Assembly (NCBI RefSeq): GCF_023856365.1 | Contig: NW_026042850.1 | Span: forward strand, 1-64,000 | Direction of reading: 5' to 3' | Source of the DNA: Brienomyrus brachyistius | Lineage: Eukaryota; Chordata; Actinopteri; Osteoglossiformes; Mormyridae | Length of the DNA: 64,000 bases | Shown here: one piece after another, positions 41,688-55,857 of the stretch | How the letters are laid out: every line of letters begins with the position of its first letter | Numbering within the stretch: the first letter of the stretch is position 1 | Translations under genes and position numbers: made by a program | Notes under the pieces: generated by a model | Seen by the model: the letters and a program-made list of their open reading frames with translations, nothing else | Databases searched by the model: none | Told to the model about the DNA's origin: nothing

Positions 41688-44655
41688 GCAAATATGCAAA
41701 TATGCTAATATGCTAATATGCTAATATGCTAATATGCTATGCTAATATGCTATGGTAATATGCTAATATGCTAATACGCTAACACGCTATGCTAATATGC
41801 TATGCTAATATGCTATGCTAATATGCTAATATGCTAATATACTATGCTAATATGCTAATATGCTAATATGCTAATATGCTATGCTAATATGCTAATATGC
41901 TAATATGCTATGCTAATATACTAATATGTTAATATGCTAACACGCTATACTAATATGCTAATATGCTATGCTAATATGGTAATATGTTAATATGCTATGC
42001 TAATATACTAATATGTTAATATGCTAATATGCTAATATGCTATGCTAATATGCTAATATGCTAATATGCTAATATGCTATGCTAATATGCTAATATGCTA
42101 ATATGCTAATATGCTATGCTAATATGTTAATATGCTAATATACTAATAAGCTAATATGCTAATATACTAATATGCTATGCTAATATGCTAATATGCTAAT
42201 ATGCTAATATGCTATGCTAATATGCTAATATGCTAATACGCTAACACGCTATGCTAATATGCTAATATACTAATATGCTAATATGCTATGCTAATATGCT
42301 ATGCTAATATGCTATGCTAATATGCTAATATGTTAATATGCTAATATGCTAATATGTTAATATGCTAATATACTATGCTAATATGCTAATATGTTAATTT
42401 GCTAATATGCTATTCTAATATAATATGCTAATATGCTAATATGCTATGCTAATATGCTAATATGCTAATACGTTAACACGCTATGCTAATATGCTAATAT
42501 GCTAATATATTATGCTAATATGCTATGCTAATATGCTAATATGTTAATATGCTAATATGCTATACTAATATGCTAATATGCTAATACGCTAACACGTTAT
42601 ACTATGCTAATATGCTAATATGCTAATATGCTAATATGCTATGTTAATATGCTAATATGCTAATATGCTAATATGCTATGCTAATATGCTAATATGCTAA
42701 TACGCTAACACGCTGCTAATATGCTAATATGCTAATATACTAATATGCTAATATGCTATGCTAATATGCTAATATGCTAATATGCTAATATGCTAATATG
42801 CTATGCTAATATGCTAATATGCTAATATGCTAATATGCTATGCTAATATGCTAATATGCTAATATGCTAACACGCTATGCTAATATGCTATGCTAATATG
42901 CTAATATGCTTAAATGCTATGCTAATATGCTAACATGCTAATATGCTAACATGCTAATATGCTAATATGCTAATTTGCTAATATGCTAATATGCTATGCT
43001 AATATGCTAATATGCTAATATGCTAATATGCTATGCTAATATGCTAATATGCTAATATGCGAATATGCTAATATGCTATGCTAATATGCTAATATGCTAA
43101 TATGCTATGCTAATATGCTAATATATTAATATGCTAATATGCTAATATGCTAATATGCTATGCTAATATGCTAATATGTTAATATGTTATGCTAATATGC
43201 TAATATGCTAATACGCTAATATGCTAACACGCTATGCTAATATGCTAATATGCTAATATGCTAATATGCTATGCTAATATGCTAATATGCTAATACGCTA
43301 ACACGCTATGCTAATATGCTAATATGCTAATATGCTAATATGCTATGCTAATATGCTAATATGCTAATATGCTAATATGCTATGCTAATATGCTAATACG
43401 CTAATATGCTAACATGCTATGCTAATATGCTAATATGCTAATATGCTATGCTAATATGCTAATATGCTAATATGCTAATACGCTAACACGCTATGCAAAT
43501 ATGCTAATATGCTAATATGCTATGCTAATATGCTAATATGCTAATATGCTAATATGCTAATATACTATGCTAATATATTAATATGCTAATATGCTAATAT
43601 GCTATGCTAATACGCTAATATGCTAACACGTTATGCTAATATGCTAATATGCTAATATGCTATGCTAATATGCTAATATGCTATGCTAATATGCTAATAT
43701 GCTAATATGCTAATATGCTAATATACTAACACGATATGCTATGCTAATATGCTAATATGCTAATATGCTAACACGCTATGCTAATATGCTAATATGCTAA
43801 TATGCTAATATGTTAATAAGCTAAAATGCTAATATGCTAATATGCTAATATGCTATGCTAATTTGCTAATATGTTAATATGCTAATGCGCTAATATGCTA
43901 ACACGCTATGCTAATATGCTAATATGCTAATATGCTAATATGCTATGCTAATATGCTAATATGCTAATACGCTAATATGCTAACACGCTATGCTAATATG
44001 CTAATATGCTAATATGCTAATATGCTATGCTATGCTAATTTGCTAATATGCTAATGTGCTAATATGTTAATATGCTAACACGCTATGCTAATATGCTAAT
44101 ATGCTAATACGCTAATATGCTAACACGCTATGCTAATATGCTAATATGCTAATATGCTAATATGCTAATATGCCATGCTAATTTGCTAATATGCTAATGT
44201 GCTAATATGCTAATATGCTAATACGCTAATATGCTAACACGCTATGCTAATATGCTAATATGCTAATATGCTAATATGCTATGCTAATATGCTAATATGC
44301 TAATATGCTAATATGCTAATATGCTAATATGCTAATACGCTAACACGCTATGCTAATATGCTATGCTAATATACTAATATGCTATGCTAATATGCTAATA
44401 TGTTAATATGCTAATATGCTAATATGTTAATATGCTAATATGCTATGCTAATATGCTAATATGCTAATACGTTAATATGCTAACATGCTATGCTAATATG
44501 CTAATATGCTAATATGCTAATATGCTACGCTAATATGCTAATATGCTAATACGCTAACACGCTATGCTAATATGCTAATATGCTAATATGCTATGCTAAT
44601 ATGCTAATATGCTAATATGCTAATATGCTAATATGCTAATATGCTATGCTAATAT
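41688..44655 (+). repeat. Monomer beta (2968 bp) of the 5.72 kb dimer, copy 1
   Basis: Bounded by double GCAAATAT words at 41688 and 44656. It carries TATTCTAATATAA (42411), GCTTAAATGC (about 42.9 kb), CTATGCAAAT (43491), TTAATAAG (about 43.81 kb) and GCCATGC (44172), words that relate it to the 6-9 kb part of the HOR. It lacks ACCTTATAC. It alternates with monomer alpha, so the true period here is the dimer. Confidence 0.8.
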
Positions 44656-47409
44656 GCAAATATGCAAATATGCTAATATGCTAATATGCTAATATGCTAA
44701 TATGCTAATATGCTATGCTAATATGCTATGGTAATATGCTAATATGCTAATACGCTAACACGCTATGCTAATATGCTATGCTAATATGCTATGCTAATAT
44801 GCTAATATGCTAATATACTATGCTAATATGCTAATATGCTAATATGCTAATATGCTATGCTAATATGCTAATATGCTAATATGCTATGCTAATATGCTAA
44901 TATGTTAATATGCTAACACGCTATGCTAATATGCTAATATGCTATGCTAATATGCTAATATGCTAATATGCTATGCTAATATGCTATGCTAATATGCTAT
45001 GCTAATATGCTAATATGTTAATATGCTAATATGCTATACTAATATGCTAATATGCTAATATGCTATGCTAATATGCTAATATGCTAATATGCTATGCTAA
45101 TATGCTAATATGCTAATATGCTAATATGCTATGCTAATATACTAATATGCTAATATGCTATGCTAATATGCTATATTAATATGCTAATATGCTAATACGC
45201 TAACACGCTATGCTAATATGCTATGCTAATATGCTATGCTAATATGCTATGCTAATATGCTAATATGCTAATATGTTAATATGCTAATATACTATGCTAA
45301 TATGCTAATATGCTAATATGCTAATATGCTAATATGTTAATATGCTAATATGCTATGCTAATATGCTAATATGCTAATATGTTAATATGCTAACACGCTA
45401 TGCTAATATGCTAATATGCTATGCTAATATGGTAATATGCTAATATGCTATGCTAATATATTAATATGTTAATATGCTAATATGCTAATATGCTATGCTA
45501 ATATGCTAATATGTTAATATGCTAATATGCTATGCTAATATGCTAATATGCTAATATGCTAATATGCTATGCTAATATGTTAATATGCTAATATGCTAAT
45601 ATGCTAATATGCTATGCTAATATGCTAATATGTTAATATGCTAATACGCTAACACGCTATGCTAATATGCTAATATACTAATATGCTAATATGCTATGCT
45701 AATATGCTATGCTAATATGCTATGCTAATATGCTATGTTAATATGCTAATATGTTAATATGCTAATATGCTAATATGCTAATATACTATGCTAATATGCT
45801 AATATGCTAATATGCTAATATGCTATGCTAATATGCTAATATGCTATGCTAATATGCTAATATGCTAATACGTTAACACGCTATGCTAATATGCTAATAT
45901 GCTAATATGCTAATATGCTAATATGTTATGCTAATATGCTATGCTAATATGTTAATATGCTAATATGCTAATATGCTAATATGCTATGCTAATATGCTAA
46001 TATGCTAATATGCTAATATGCTAACACCTTATACTATGCTAATATGCTAATATGCTAATATGCTAATATGCTATGTTAATATGCTAATATGCTAATATGC
46101 TAATATGCTATGCTATGCTAATATGCTAATATGCTAATACGCTAACACGCTATGCTAATATGCTAATATGCTAATATGCTAATATACTATGCTAAATATG
46201 CTAATATGCTAATATGCTAATATGCTATGCTAATATGCTAATATGCTAATATGCTATGCTAATATGCTAATATGCTAATATGCTAATATGCTATGCTAAT
46301 ATGCTATGCTAATATGCTAATATGCTAATATGCTAACACGCTATGCTAATATGCTAATATGCTTGCTAATATGCTAATATGCTAACACGCTATGCTAATA
46401 TGCTAATATGCTAATATGCTAATATGCTATGCTAAATATGCTTCTAATATGCTAACTACGCTATGCTAATATGCTATGCTAATTATGCTAATATGCTAAT
46501 ATGCTAATTAATATGCTATGCTAATATGCTAAAAGCTAATATGCTAATATGCTAATATGCTTATGCTAATATGCTATATATGCTAATATGCTAATATGCT
46601 AATATGCTAATATGCTATGCTAATATGCTAATATGCTAATATGCTAATATGCTAATATGCTAATATGCTAATATGCTAATATGCTAATATGCTAATATGC
46701 TAATATGCTATGCTAATATGCTAATACTATATGCTAAATCTATGCTAATATGCTAATGCTAATATGCTAATATGCTATGCTAATATGCTAATATGCTAAT
46801 ATGCTAATATGCTAATATGCTAATATGCTAATACGTTAACACGCTATGCTAATATGCTAATATGCTATGCTAATATGCTAATATGCTAATATGCTAATAT
46901 GCTAATATGCTAATATACTATGCTAATATGTTAATATGCTAATATGCTAATATGCTAATATGCTAATATGCTAATACGCTAATATGCTAACACGCTATGC
47001 TAATATGCTAATATGCTAATATGCTAATATGCTATGCTAATATGCTAATATGCTAATATGCTAATATGCTAATATGCTAATATATTAATACGCTAACACG
47101 CTATGCTAATATGCTAATATGCTAATATACTAATATGCTATGCTAATATGCTAATATGTTAAATATGCTAATATGCTATGTTAATATGCTAATATGCTAT
47201 GCTAATATGCTAATATGCTAATACGTTAATATGCTAACATGCTATGCTAATATGCTAATATGCTAATATGCTACGCTAATATGCTAATATGCTAATACGC
47301 TAACACGCTATGCTAATATGCTAATATGCTAATATGCTATGCTAATATGCTAATATGCTAATATGCTAATATGCTAATATGCTAATATGCTAATATGCTA
47401 TGCTAATAT
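44656..47409 (+). repeat. Monomer alpha of the 5.72 kb dimer, copy 2, containing a corrupted stretch
   Basis: Counterpart of 38934-41687 at lags near 5722-5755 bp (GCTATATTA 39441 to 45170, ACCTTATAC 40270 to 46025, GCAAATAT 41688 to 47410). The GATAATAT landmark expected near 46.8 kb is not recognisable because 46191-46760 is full of irregular indels. The flanks on both sides are clean. A further copy of the region lies at 62.1-64.0 kb. Confidence 0.8.
46191..46760. repeat. Irregular, indel-rich stretch within the satellite
   Basis: About a dozen words break the 8/5-bp grammar within 570 bp: GCTAAATATG (46191 and 46431), GCTTGCTAAT (46361), CTTCTAATAT (46441), GCTAACTACG (46451), AATTATGC (46481), CTAATTAATATG (about 46504), GCTAAAAGCTAAT (about 46529), GCTTATGC (about 46559), GCTATATATGC (about 46574), CTAATACTATATGCTAAATC (46721) and GCTAATGCTAAT (about 46752). 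Most are 1-3 bp insertions or deletions. The sister regions near 40.4-41.1 kb and 62.85-63.5 kb lack them. A low-quality consensus is the simplest explanation; genuine decay of one copy is possible. Confidence 0.85.
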
Positions 47410-50393
47410 GCAAATATGCAAATATGCTAATATGCTAATATGCTAATATGCTAATATGCTATGCTAATATGCTATGGTAATATGCTAATATGCTAATACG
47501 CTAACACGCTATGCTAATATGCTATGCTAATATGCTATGCTAATATGCTAATATGCTAATATACTATGCTAATATGCTAATATGCTAATATGCTAATATG
47601 CTATGCTAATATGCTAATATGCTATGCTAATATGCTAATATGTCAATATGCTAACACGCTATACTAATATGCTAATATGCTATGCTAATATGGTAATATG
47701 TTTAATATGCTATGCTAATATACTAATATGTTAATATGCTAATATGCTAATATGCTATGCTAATATGCTAATATGTTAATATGCTAATATGCTATGCTAA
47801 TATGCTAATATGCTAATATGCTAATATGCTATGCTAATATGTTAATATGCTAATATACTAATATGCTAATATGCTAATATACTAATATGCTATGCTAATA
47901 TGCTAATATGCTAATATGCTAATATGCTATGCTAATATGCTAATATGCTAATACGCTAACACGCTAACACGCTATGCTAATATGCTAATATACTAATATG
48001 CTAATATGCTATGCTAATATGCTATGCTAATATGCTATGCTAATATGCTAATATGTTCATATGCTAATATGCTAATATGCTAATATGCTAATATACTATG
48101 CTAATATGCTAATATGCTAATTTGCTAATATGCTATTCTAATATAATATGCTAATATGCTAATATGCTATGCTAATATGCTAATATGCTAATACGTTAAC
48201 ACGCTATGCTAATATGCTAATATGCTAATATGCTAATATGTTATGCTAATATGCTATGCTAATATGCTAATATGTTAATATGCTAATATGCTATATTAAT
48301 ATGCTAATATGCTAATACGCTAACACGTTATACTATGCTAATATGCTAATATGCTAATATGCTAATATGCTATGTTAATATGCTAATATGCTAATATGCT
48401 AATATGCTATGCTAATATGCTAATATGCTAATACGCTAACACGCTGCTAATATGCTAATATGCTAATATACTAATATGCTAATATGCTATGCTAATATGC
48501 TAATATGCTAATATGCTATGCTAATATGCTAATATGCTAATATGCTAATATGCTATGCTAATATGCTAATATGCTAATATGCTAACACGCTATGCTAATA
48601 TGCTATGCTAATATGCTAATATGCTTAAATGCTATGCTAATATGCTAACATGCTAATATGCTAACATGCTAATATGCTAATATGCTAATTTGCTAATATG
48701 CTAATATGCTATGCTAATATGCTAATATGCTAATATGCTAATATGCTAATATGCTATGCTAATATGCTAATATGCTAATATGCTAATATGCTAATATGCT
48801 ATGCTAATATGCTAATATGCTAATATGCTAATATGCTATGCTAATATGCTAATATATTAATATGCTAATATGCTAATATGCTAATATGCTATGCTAATAT
48901 GCTAATATGTTAATATGTTAATATGCTAATATGCTAATATGCTAATACGCTAATATGCTAACACGCTATGCTAATATGCTAATATGCTAATATGCTAATA
49001 TGCTATGCTAATATGCTAATATGCTAATACGCTAACACGCTATGCTAATATGCTAATATGCTAATATGCTAATATGCTATGCTAATATGCTAATATGCTA
49101 ATATGCTAATATGCTATGCTAATATGCTAATACGCTAATATGCTAACATGCTATGCTAATATGCTAATATGCTAATATGCTATGCTAATATGCTAATATG
49201 CTAATACGCTAACACGCTATGCAAATATGCTAATATGCTAATATGCTATGCTAATATGCTAATATGCTAATATGCTAATATGCTAATATACTATGCTAAT
49301 ATATTAATATGCTAATATGCTAATATGCTAATATGCTAATATGCTATGCTAATATGCTAATATGCTAACACGTTATGCTAATATGCTAATATGCTAATAT
49401 GCTATGCTAATATGCTAATATGCTATGCTAATATGCTAATATGCTAATATGCTAATATGCTAACACGATATGCTATGCTAATATGCTAATATGCTAATAT
49501 GCTAACACGCTATGCTAATATGCTAATATGCTAATATGCTAATATGTTAATAAGCTAATATGCTAATATGCTAATATGCTAATATGCTATGCTAATTTGC
49601 TAATATGTTAATATGCTAATGCGCTAATATGCTAACACGCTATGCTAATATGCTAATATGCTAATATGCTAATATGCTAATATGCTAATATGCTATGCTA
49701 ATATGCTAATATGCTAATACGCTAATATGCTAACACGCTATGCTAATATGCTAATATGCTAATATGCTAATATGCTATGCTATGCTAATTTGCTAATATG
49801 CTAATGTGCTAATATGTTAATATGCTAACACGCTATGCTAATATGCTAATATGCTAATACGCTAATATGCTAACACGCTATGCTAATATGCTAATATGCT
49901 AATATGCCATGCTAATTTGCTAATATGCTAATGTGCTAATATGTTAATATGCTAACACGCTATGCTAATATGCTAATATGCTAATATACTAATATGCTAA
50001 TATGCTATGCTAATATGCTAATATGTTAATATGCTAATATGTTAATATGCTAATATGCTAATATGCTATGCTAATATGCTAATATGCTAATATGCTAATA
50101 TGCTATGCTAATTTGCTAATATGCTAATGTGCTAATATGTTAATATGCTAACACGCTATGCTAATGTGCTAATATGTTAATATGCTAACACGCTATGCTA
50201 ATATGCTAATATGCTAATATGCTAATATGCTATGCTAATATGCTAATATGTTAATATGCTAATATGCTAATATGCTATGCTAATATGCTAATATGTTAAT
50301 ATGCTAATATGCTATGCTAATATGCTAATATGTTAATATGCTAATATGCTATGCTAATATGTTAATATGCTAATATGCTAATATGCTAATATG
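47410..50393 (+). repeat. Monomer beta of the 5.72 kb dimer, copy 2
   Basis: Counterpart of 41688-44655: TATTCTAATATAA 42411 to 48134 (5723 bp), CTATGCAAAT 43491 to 49217 (5726), GCCATGC 44172 to 49906 (5734). Its end is not marked by a GCAAATAT pair. It runs past GCCATGC into a stretch with repeated TAATGTGC words and a 37-bp tandem duplication, and I close it at the TTAATTCTC landmark of 50394. Confidence 0.75.
50124..50197 (+). repeat. 37-bp tandem duplication (TAATGTGC block)
   Basis: The block beginning CTAATGTGCTAATATG and ending in the ACACGCTATG module occurs at 50124 and again at 50161, a 37-bp step equal to one four-A-plus-one-B block. The parallel copy near 61.5 kb has it once, which explains the 37-bp drop in lag (11387 to 11350). 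It shows a single block as the unit of slippage. Confidence 0.82.
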
Positions 50394-53081
50394 TTAATTC
50401 TCTAATATGCTAATATGCTAATATGCTAATATGCTAACATGCTATGCTAATATGCTAATATGCTAATATGCTAATATGCTATGCTAATATGCTAATATAC
50501 TAATATGCTAATATGCTATGCTAATATGCTAATATGCTAATACGCTAACACGCTATGCTAATATGCTAATATGCTAATATGCTAATATGCTATGCTAATA
50601 TGCTAATATGCTAATACGCTAACACGCTATGCTAATATGCTAATATGCTATGCTAATATGCTAATATGCTAATATGCTATGCTAATATGTTAATACGCTA
50701 ACACGCTATGCTAATATGCTAATATGCTAATATGCTATGCTAATATGCTAATATGCTATGCTAATATGCTAATATGCTAATATGCTAATATGCTATGCTA
50801 ATATGCTATGCTAATATGCTAATATGCTAATATGCTAATATGCTATGTTAATATGCTAAATATGGTAATATGCTAATATGCTATGCTAATATGCTAATAT
50901 GCTAATACGCTAACACGCTATGCTAATATGCTAATATGCTAATATGCTATGCTAATATGCTAATATGCTAATATGCTATGCTAATATACTAATATGCTAA
51001 TATGCTAATATGCTAATATGCTATGCTAATATGCTAATATGCTAATATGCTAATATGCTATGCTAATATGCTAATATGGTAATACGCTAACACGCTATGC
51101 TAATATGCTAATATGCTAATATGCTAATATGCTATGCTAATATGCTAATATGCTAATATGCTAATATGCTAATATGCTAATATGCTATGCTAATATGCTA
51201 ATATGCTAACACGCTATGCTAATATGCTAATATGCTAATATGCTAATATGCTAATACGCTAATATGCTAACACGCTATGCTAATATGCTAATATGCTAAT
51301 ATGCTAATATGCTATGCTAATATGCTAATATGCTAATACGCTAACACGCTATGCTAATATGCTATGTTAATATGCTAATATGCTAATATACTATGCTAAT
51401 ATGCTAATATGCTAATATGCTATGCTAATATGCTAATATGCTAATATGCTATGCTAATATGCTAATATGCTAATACGCTAACACGCTATGCTAATATGCT
51501 AATATGCTAATATGCTAATATGCTAATATGCTATGCTAATATGCTATGCTAATATGCTAATATGCTAATATGCTAATATGCTATGCTAATGTGCTAATAT
51601 GCTAATATGCTATGCTAATATGCTAATATGCTAATATGCTATGCTAATATGCTAATATGCTAATATGCTAATATGCTAATATGCTAATATGCTATGCTAA
51701 TATGCTAATATGCTAATATGCTAATATGCTATGCTAATATGCTATGGTAATATGCTAATATGCTAATACGCTAACACGCTATGCTAATATGCTATGCTAA
51801 TATGCTATGTTAATATGCTAATATGCTAATATACTATGCTAATATGCTAATATGCTAATTTGCTAATATGCTAATTTGCTAATATGCTATTCTAATATAA
51901 TATGCTAATATGCTAATATGCTATGCTAATATGCTAATATGCTAATACGTTAACACGCTATGCTAATATGCTAATATGCTAATATGCTAATATGTTATGC
52001 TAATATGCTATGCTAATATGCTAATATGCTAATATACTAATATGCTATACTAATATGCTAATATGCTAATACGCTAACACGTTATACTATGCTAATATGC
52101 TAATATGCTAATATGCTAATATGCTATGTTAATATGCTAATATGCTAATATGCTAATATGCTATGCTAATATGCTAATATGCTAATACGCTAACACGCTG
52201 CTAATATGCTAATATGCTAATATGCTAATATGCTATGTTAATATGCTAATATGCTAATATGCTATGCTAATATGCTAATATGCTAATATGCTAATATGCT
52301 ATGCTAATATGCTAATATGCTAATATGCTATGCTAATATGCTAATATGCTAATATGCTATGCTAATATGCAAATATGCTAATATGCTAATATGCTATGCT
52401 AATATGCTAATATGCTAATACGCTAATATGCTAACACGCTATGCTAATATGCTAATATGCTAATATGCTATGCTAATTTGCTAATATGCTAATGTGCTAA
52501 TATGTTAATATGCTAACACGCTATGCTAATATGCTAATATGCTAATACGCTAATATGCTAACACGCTATGCTAATATGCTAATATGCTAATATGCTAATA
52601 TGCTAATATGCTATGCTAATTTGCTAATATGCTAATGTGCTAATATGCTAATGTGCTAATATGTTAATATGCTAACACTTTATGCTAATATGCTAATATG
52701 CTAATATGCTAATATGCTATGCTAATATGCTAATATGTTAATATGCTAATATGCTAATATGCTATGCTAATATGCTAATATGCTAATATGCTAATATGCT
52801 AATATGCTATGCTAATTTGCTAATATGCTAATTTGCTAATATGCTAATGTGCTAATATGTTAATATGCTAACACGCTATGCTAATATGCTAATATGCTAA
52901 TATGCTATGCTAATATGCTAATATGTTAATATGCTAATATGCTAATATGCTAAGCTAATATGTTAATATGCTAATATGCTATGCTAATATGCTAATATGC
53001 TATGCTAATATGCTAATATGTTAATATGCTAATATGCTATGCTAATATATTAATATGCTAATATGTTAATATGTTAATATG
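50394..53081 (+). repeat. Compact 2.7 kb repeat unit 1 (2688 bp)
   Basis: Delimited by the TTAATTCTC landmark at 50394 and 53082. It holds TAAATATGGT (about 50.86 kb), TATTCTAATATAA (51888) and ACACGTTATAC (52081). Compared with the 6 kb subunit it retains the same landmark order but omits most of the stretch between ACACGTTATAC and TTAATTCTC (about 1.0 kb here, against about 3.0 kb from 5121 or 1.85 kb from 6283 to 8131). Confidence 0.75.
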
Positions 53082-55857
53082 TTAATTCTCTAATATGCTA
53101 ATATGCTAATATGCTAATATGCTAACATGCTATGCTAATATGCTAATATGCTAATATGCTAATATGCTAATATGCTAATATGCTATGCTAATATACTAAT
53201 ATATTAATATGCTAATATGCTATGCTAATATGCTAATATGCTAATACGCTAACATGCTATGCTAATATGCTAATATGCTAATATGCTAATATGCTAATAT
53301 GCTATGCTAATATGCTAATATGCTAATATGCTAATACGCTAACACGCTATGCTAATATGCTAATATGCTATGCTAATATGCTAATATGCTAATATGCTAT
53401 GCTAATATGTTAATACGCTAACACGCTATGCTAATATGCTAATATGCTAATATGCTATGCTAATATGCTAATATGCTATGCTAATATGCTAATATGCTAA
53501 TATGCTAATATGCTATGCTAATATGCTAATATGCTATACTAATATGCTAATATGCTAATATGCTAATATGCTAATATGCTATGTTAATATGCTAAATATG
53601 GTAATATGCTAATATGCTATGCTAATATGCTAATATGCTAATACGCTAACACGCTATGCTAATATGCTAATATGCTAATATGCTATGCTAATATGCTAAT
53701 ATGCTAATATGCTATGCTAATATACTAATATGCTAATATGCTAATATGCTAATATGCTATACTAATATGCTAATATGCTAATATGCTAATATGCTAATAT
53801 GCTATGCTAATATGCTAATATGCTAATACGCTAACACGCTATGCTAATATGCTAATATGCTAATATGCTAATATGCTATGCTAATATGCTAATATGCTAA
53901 TATGCTAATATGCTAATATGCTATGCTAATATGCTAATATGCTAACACGCTATGCTAATATGCTAATATGCTAATATGCTAATATGCTAATACGCTAATA
54001 TGCTAACACGCTATGCTAATATGCTAATATGCTAATATGCTAATATGCTATGCTAATATGCTAATATGCTAATACGCTAACACGCTATGCTAATATGCTA
54101 TGCTAATATGCTAATATACTATGCTAATATGCTAATATGCTAATATGCTATGCTAATATGCTAATATGCTAATACGCTAACACGCTATGCTAAAATGCTA
54201 TGCTAATATGCTAATATGCTAATATACTATGCTAATATGCTAATATGCTAATATGCTAATATGCTATGCTAATATGTTAATATGCTAATATGCTATGCTA
54301 ATATGCTAATATGCTAATACGCTAACACGCTATGCTAATATGCTAATATGCTAATATGCTAATATGCTAATATGCTATGCTAATATGCTATGCTAATATG
54401 CTAATATGCTAATATGCTAATATGCTATGCTAATATGCTAATATGCTATGCTAATATGCTAATATGCTAATATGCTATGCTAATATGCTAATATGCTAAT
54501 ATGCTAATATGCTAATATGCTATGCTAATATGCTAATATGCTAATATGCTAATATTCTATGCTAATATGCTATGGTAATATGCTAATATGCTAATACGCT
54601 AACACGCTATGCTAATATGCTATACTAATATGCTATGCTAATATGCTAATATGCTAATATACTATGCTAATATGCTAATATGCTAATTTGCTAATATGCT
54701 ATTCTAATATAATATGCTAATATGCTAATATGCTATGCTAATATGCTAATATGCTAATACGTTAACACGCTATGCTAATATGCTAATATGCTAATATGTT
54801 ATGCTAATATGCTATGCTAATATGCTAATATGCTAATATGCTAATATGCTATACTAATATGCTAATATGTTAATACGCTAACACGTTATACTATGCTAAT
54901 ATGCTAATATGCTAATATGCTAATATGCTATGTTAATATGCTAATATGCTAATATGCTAATATGCTATGCTAATATGCTAATATGCTAATACGCTAACAC
55001 GCTGCTAATATGCTAATATGCTATGCTAATATGCTAATATGCTAATATGCTATGCTAATATGCTAATATGCTAATATGCTAATATGCTATGCTAATATGC
55101 TAATATGCTAATATGCTATGCTAATATGCTAATATGCTAATATGCTATGCTAATATGCAAATATGCTAATATGCTAATATGCTATGCTAATATGCAAATA
55201 TGCTAATACGCTAATATGCTAACACGCTATGCTAATATGCTAATATGCTAATATGTTAATATGCTAATATGCTATGCTAATTTGCTAATATGCTAATGTG
55301 CTAATATGTTAATATGCTAACACGCTATGCTAATATGCTAATATGCTAATACGCTAATATGCTAACACGCTATGCTAATATGCTAATATGCCTAATATGC
55401 TAATATGCTAATATGCTAATATGCTATGCTAATTTGCTAATATGCTAATGTGCTAATATGTTAATATGCTAACACGCTATGCTAATATGCTAATATGCTA
55501 ATATGCTAATATGCTATGCTAATATGCTAATATGTTAATATGCTAATATGCTAATATGCTATGCTAATATGCTAATATGCTAATATGCTAATATGCTAAT
55601 ATGCTATGCTAATTTACTAATATGCTAATGTGCTAATATGTTAATATGCTAACACGCTATGCTAATATGCTAATATGCTAATATGCTAATATGCTATGCT
55701 AATATGCTAATATGTTAATATGCTAATATGCTAATATGCTATGCTAATATGCTAATATGCTAATATGCTAATATGCTATGCTAATATGCTAATATGTTAA
55801 TATGCTAATATGCTATGCTAATATGTTAATATGCTAATATGTTAATATGCTAATATG
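53082..55857 (+). repeat. Compact 2.7 kb repeat unit 2 (2776 bp)
   Basis: Delimited by TTAATTCTC at 53082 and 55858. TATTCTAATATAA is at 54700 (2812 bp after the previous unit's) and ACACGTTATAC at 54885 (2804 bp after). It has the same compact landmark order as the preceding unit. Single-word irregularities appear, such as GCCTAATATG near 55.39 kb. Confidence 0.75.

Noticed and set aside
46191..46760. Inserted foreign element or decayed gene within the satellite
   Set aside because: All pieces are still recognisable as broken satellite words, the length matches the sister copies within a few tens of bases, and no non-satellite sequence is present.
38934..47425. Double GCAAATAT runs as functional promoters or enhancers
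   Set aside because: They contain exact octamer words, but no core promoter, unique flank or transcript is visible nearby. I report them as landmarks and potential binding sites only.
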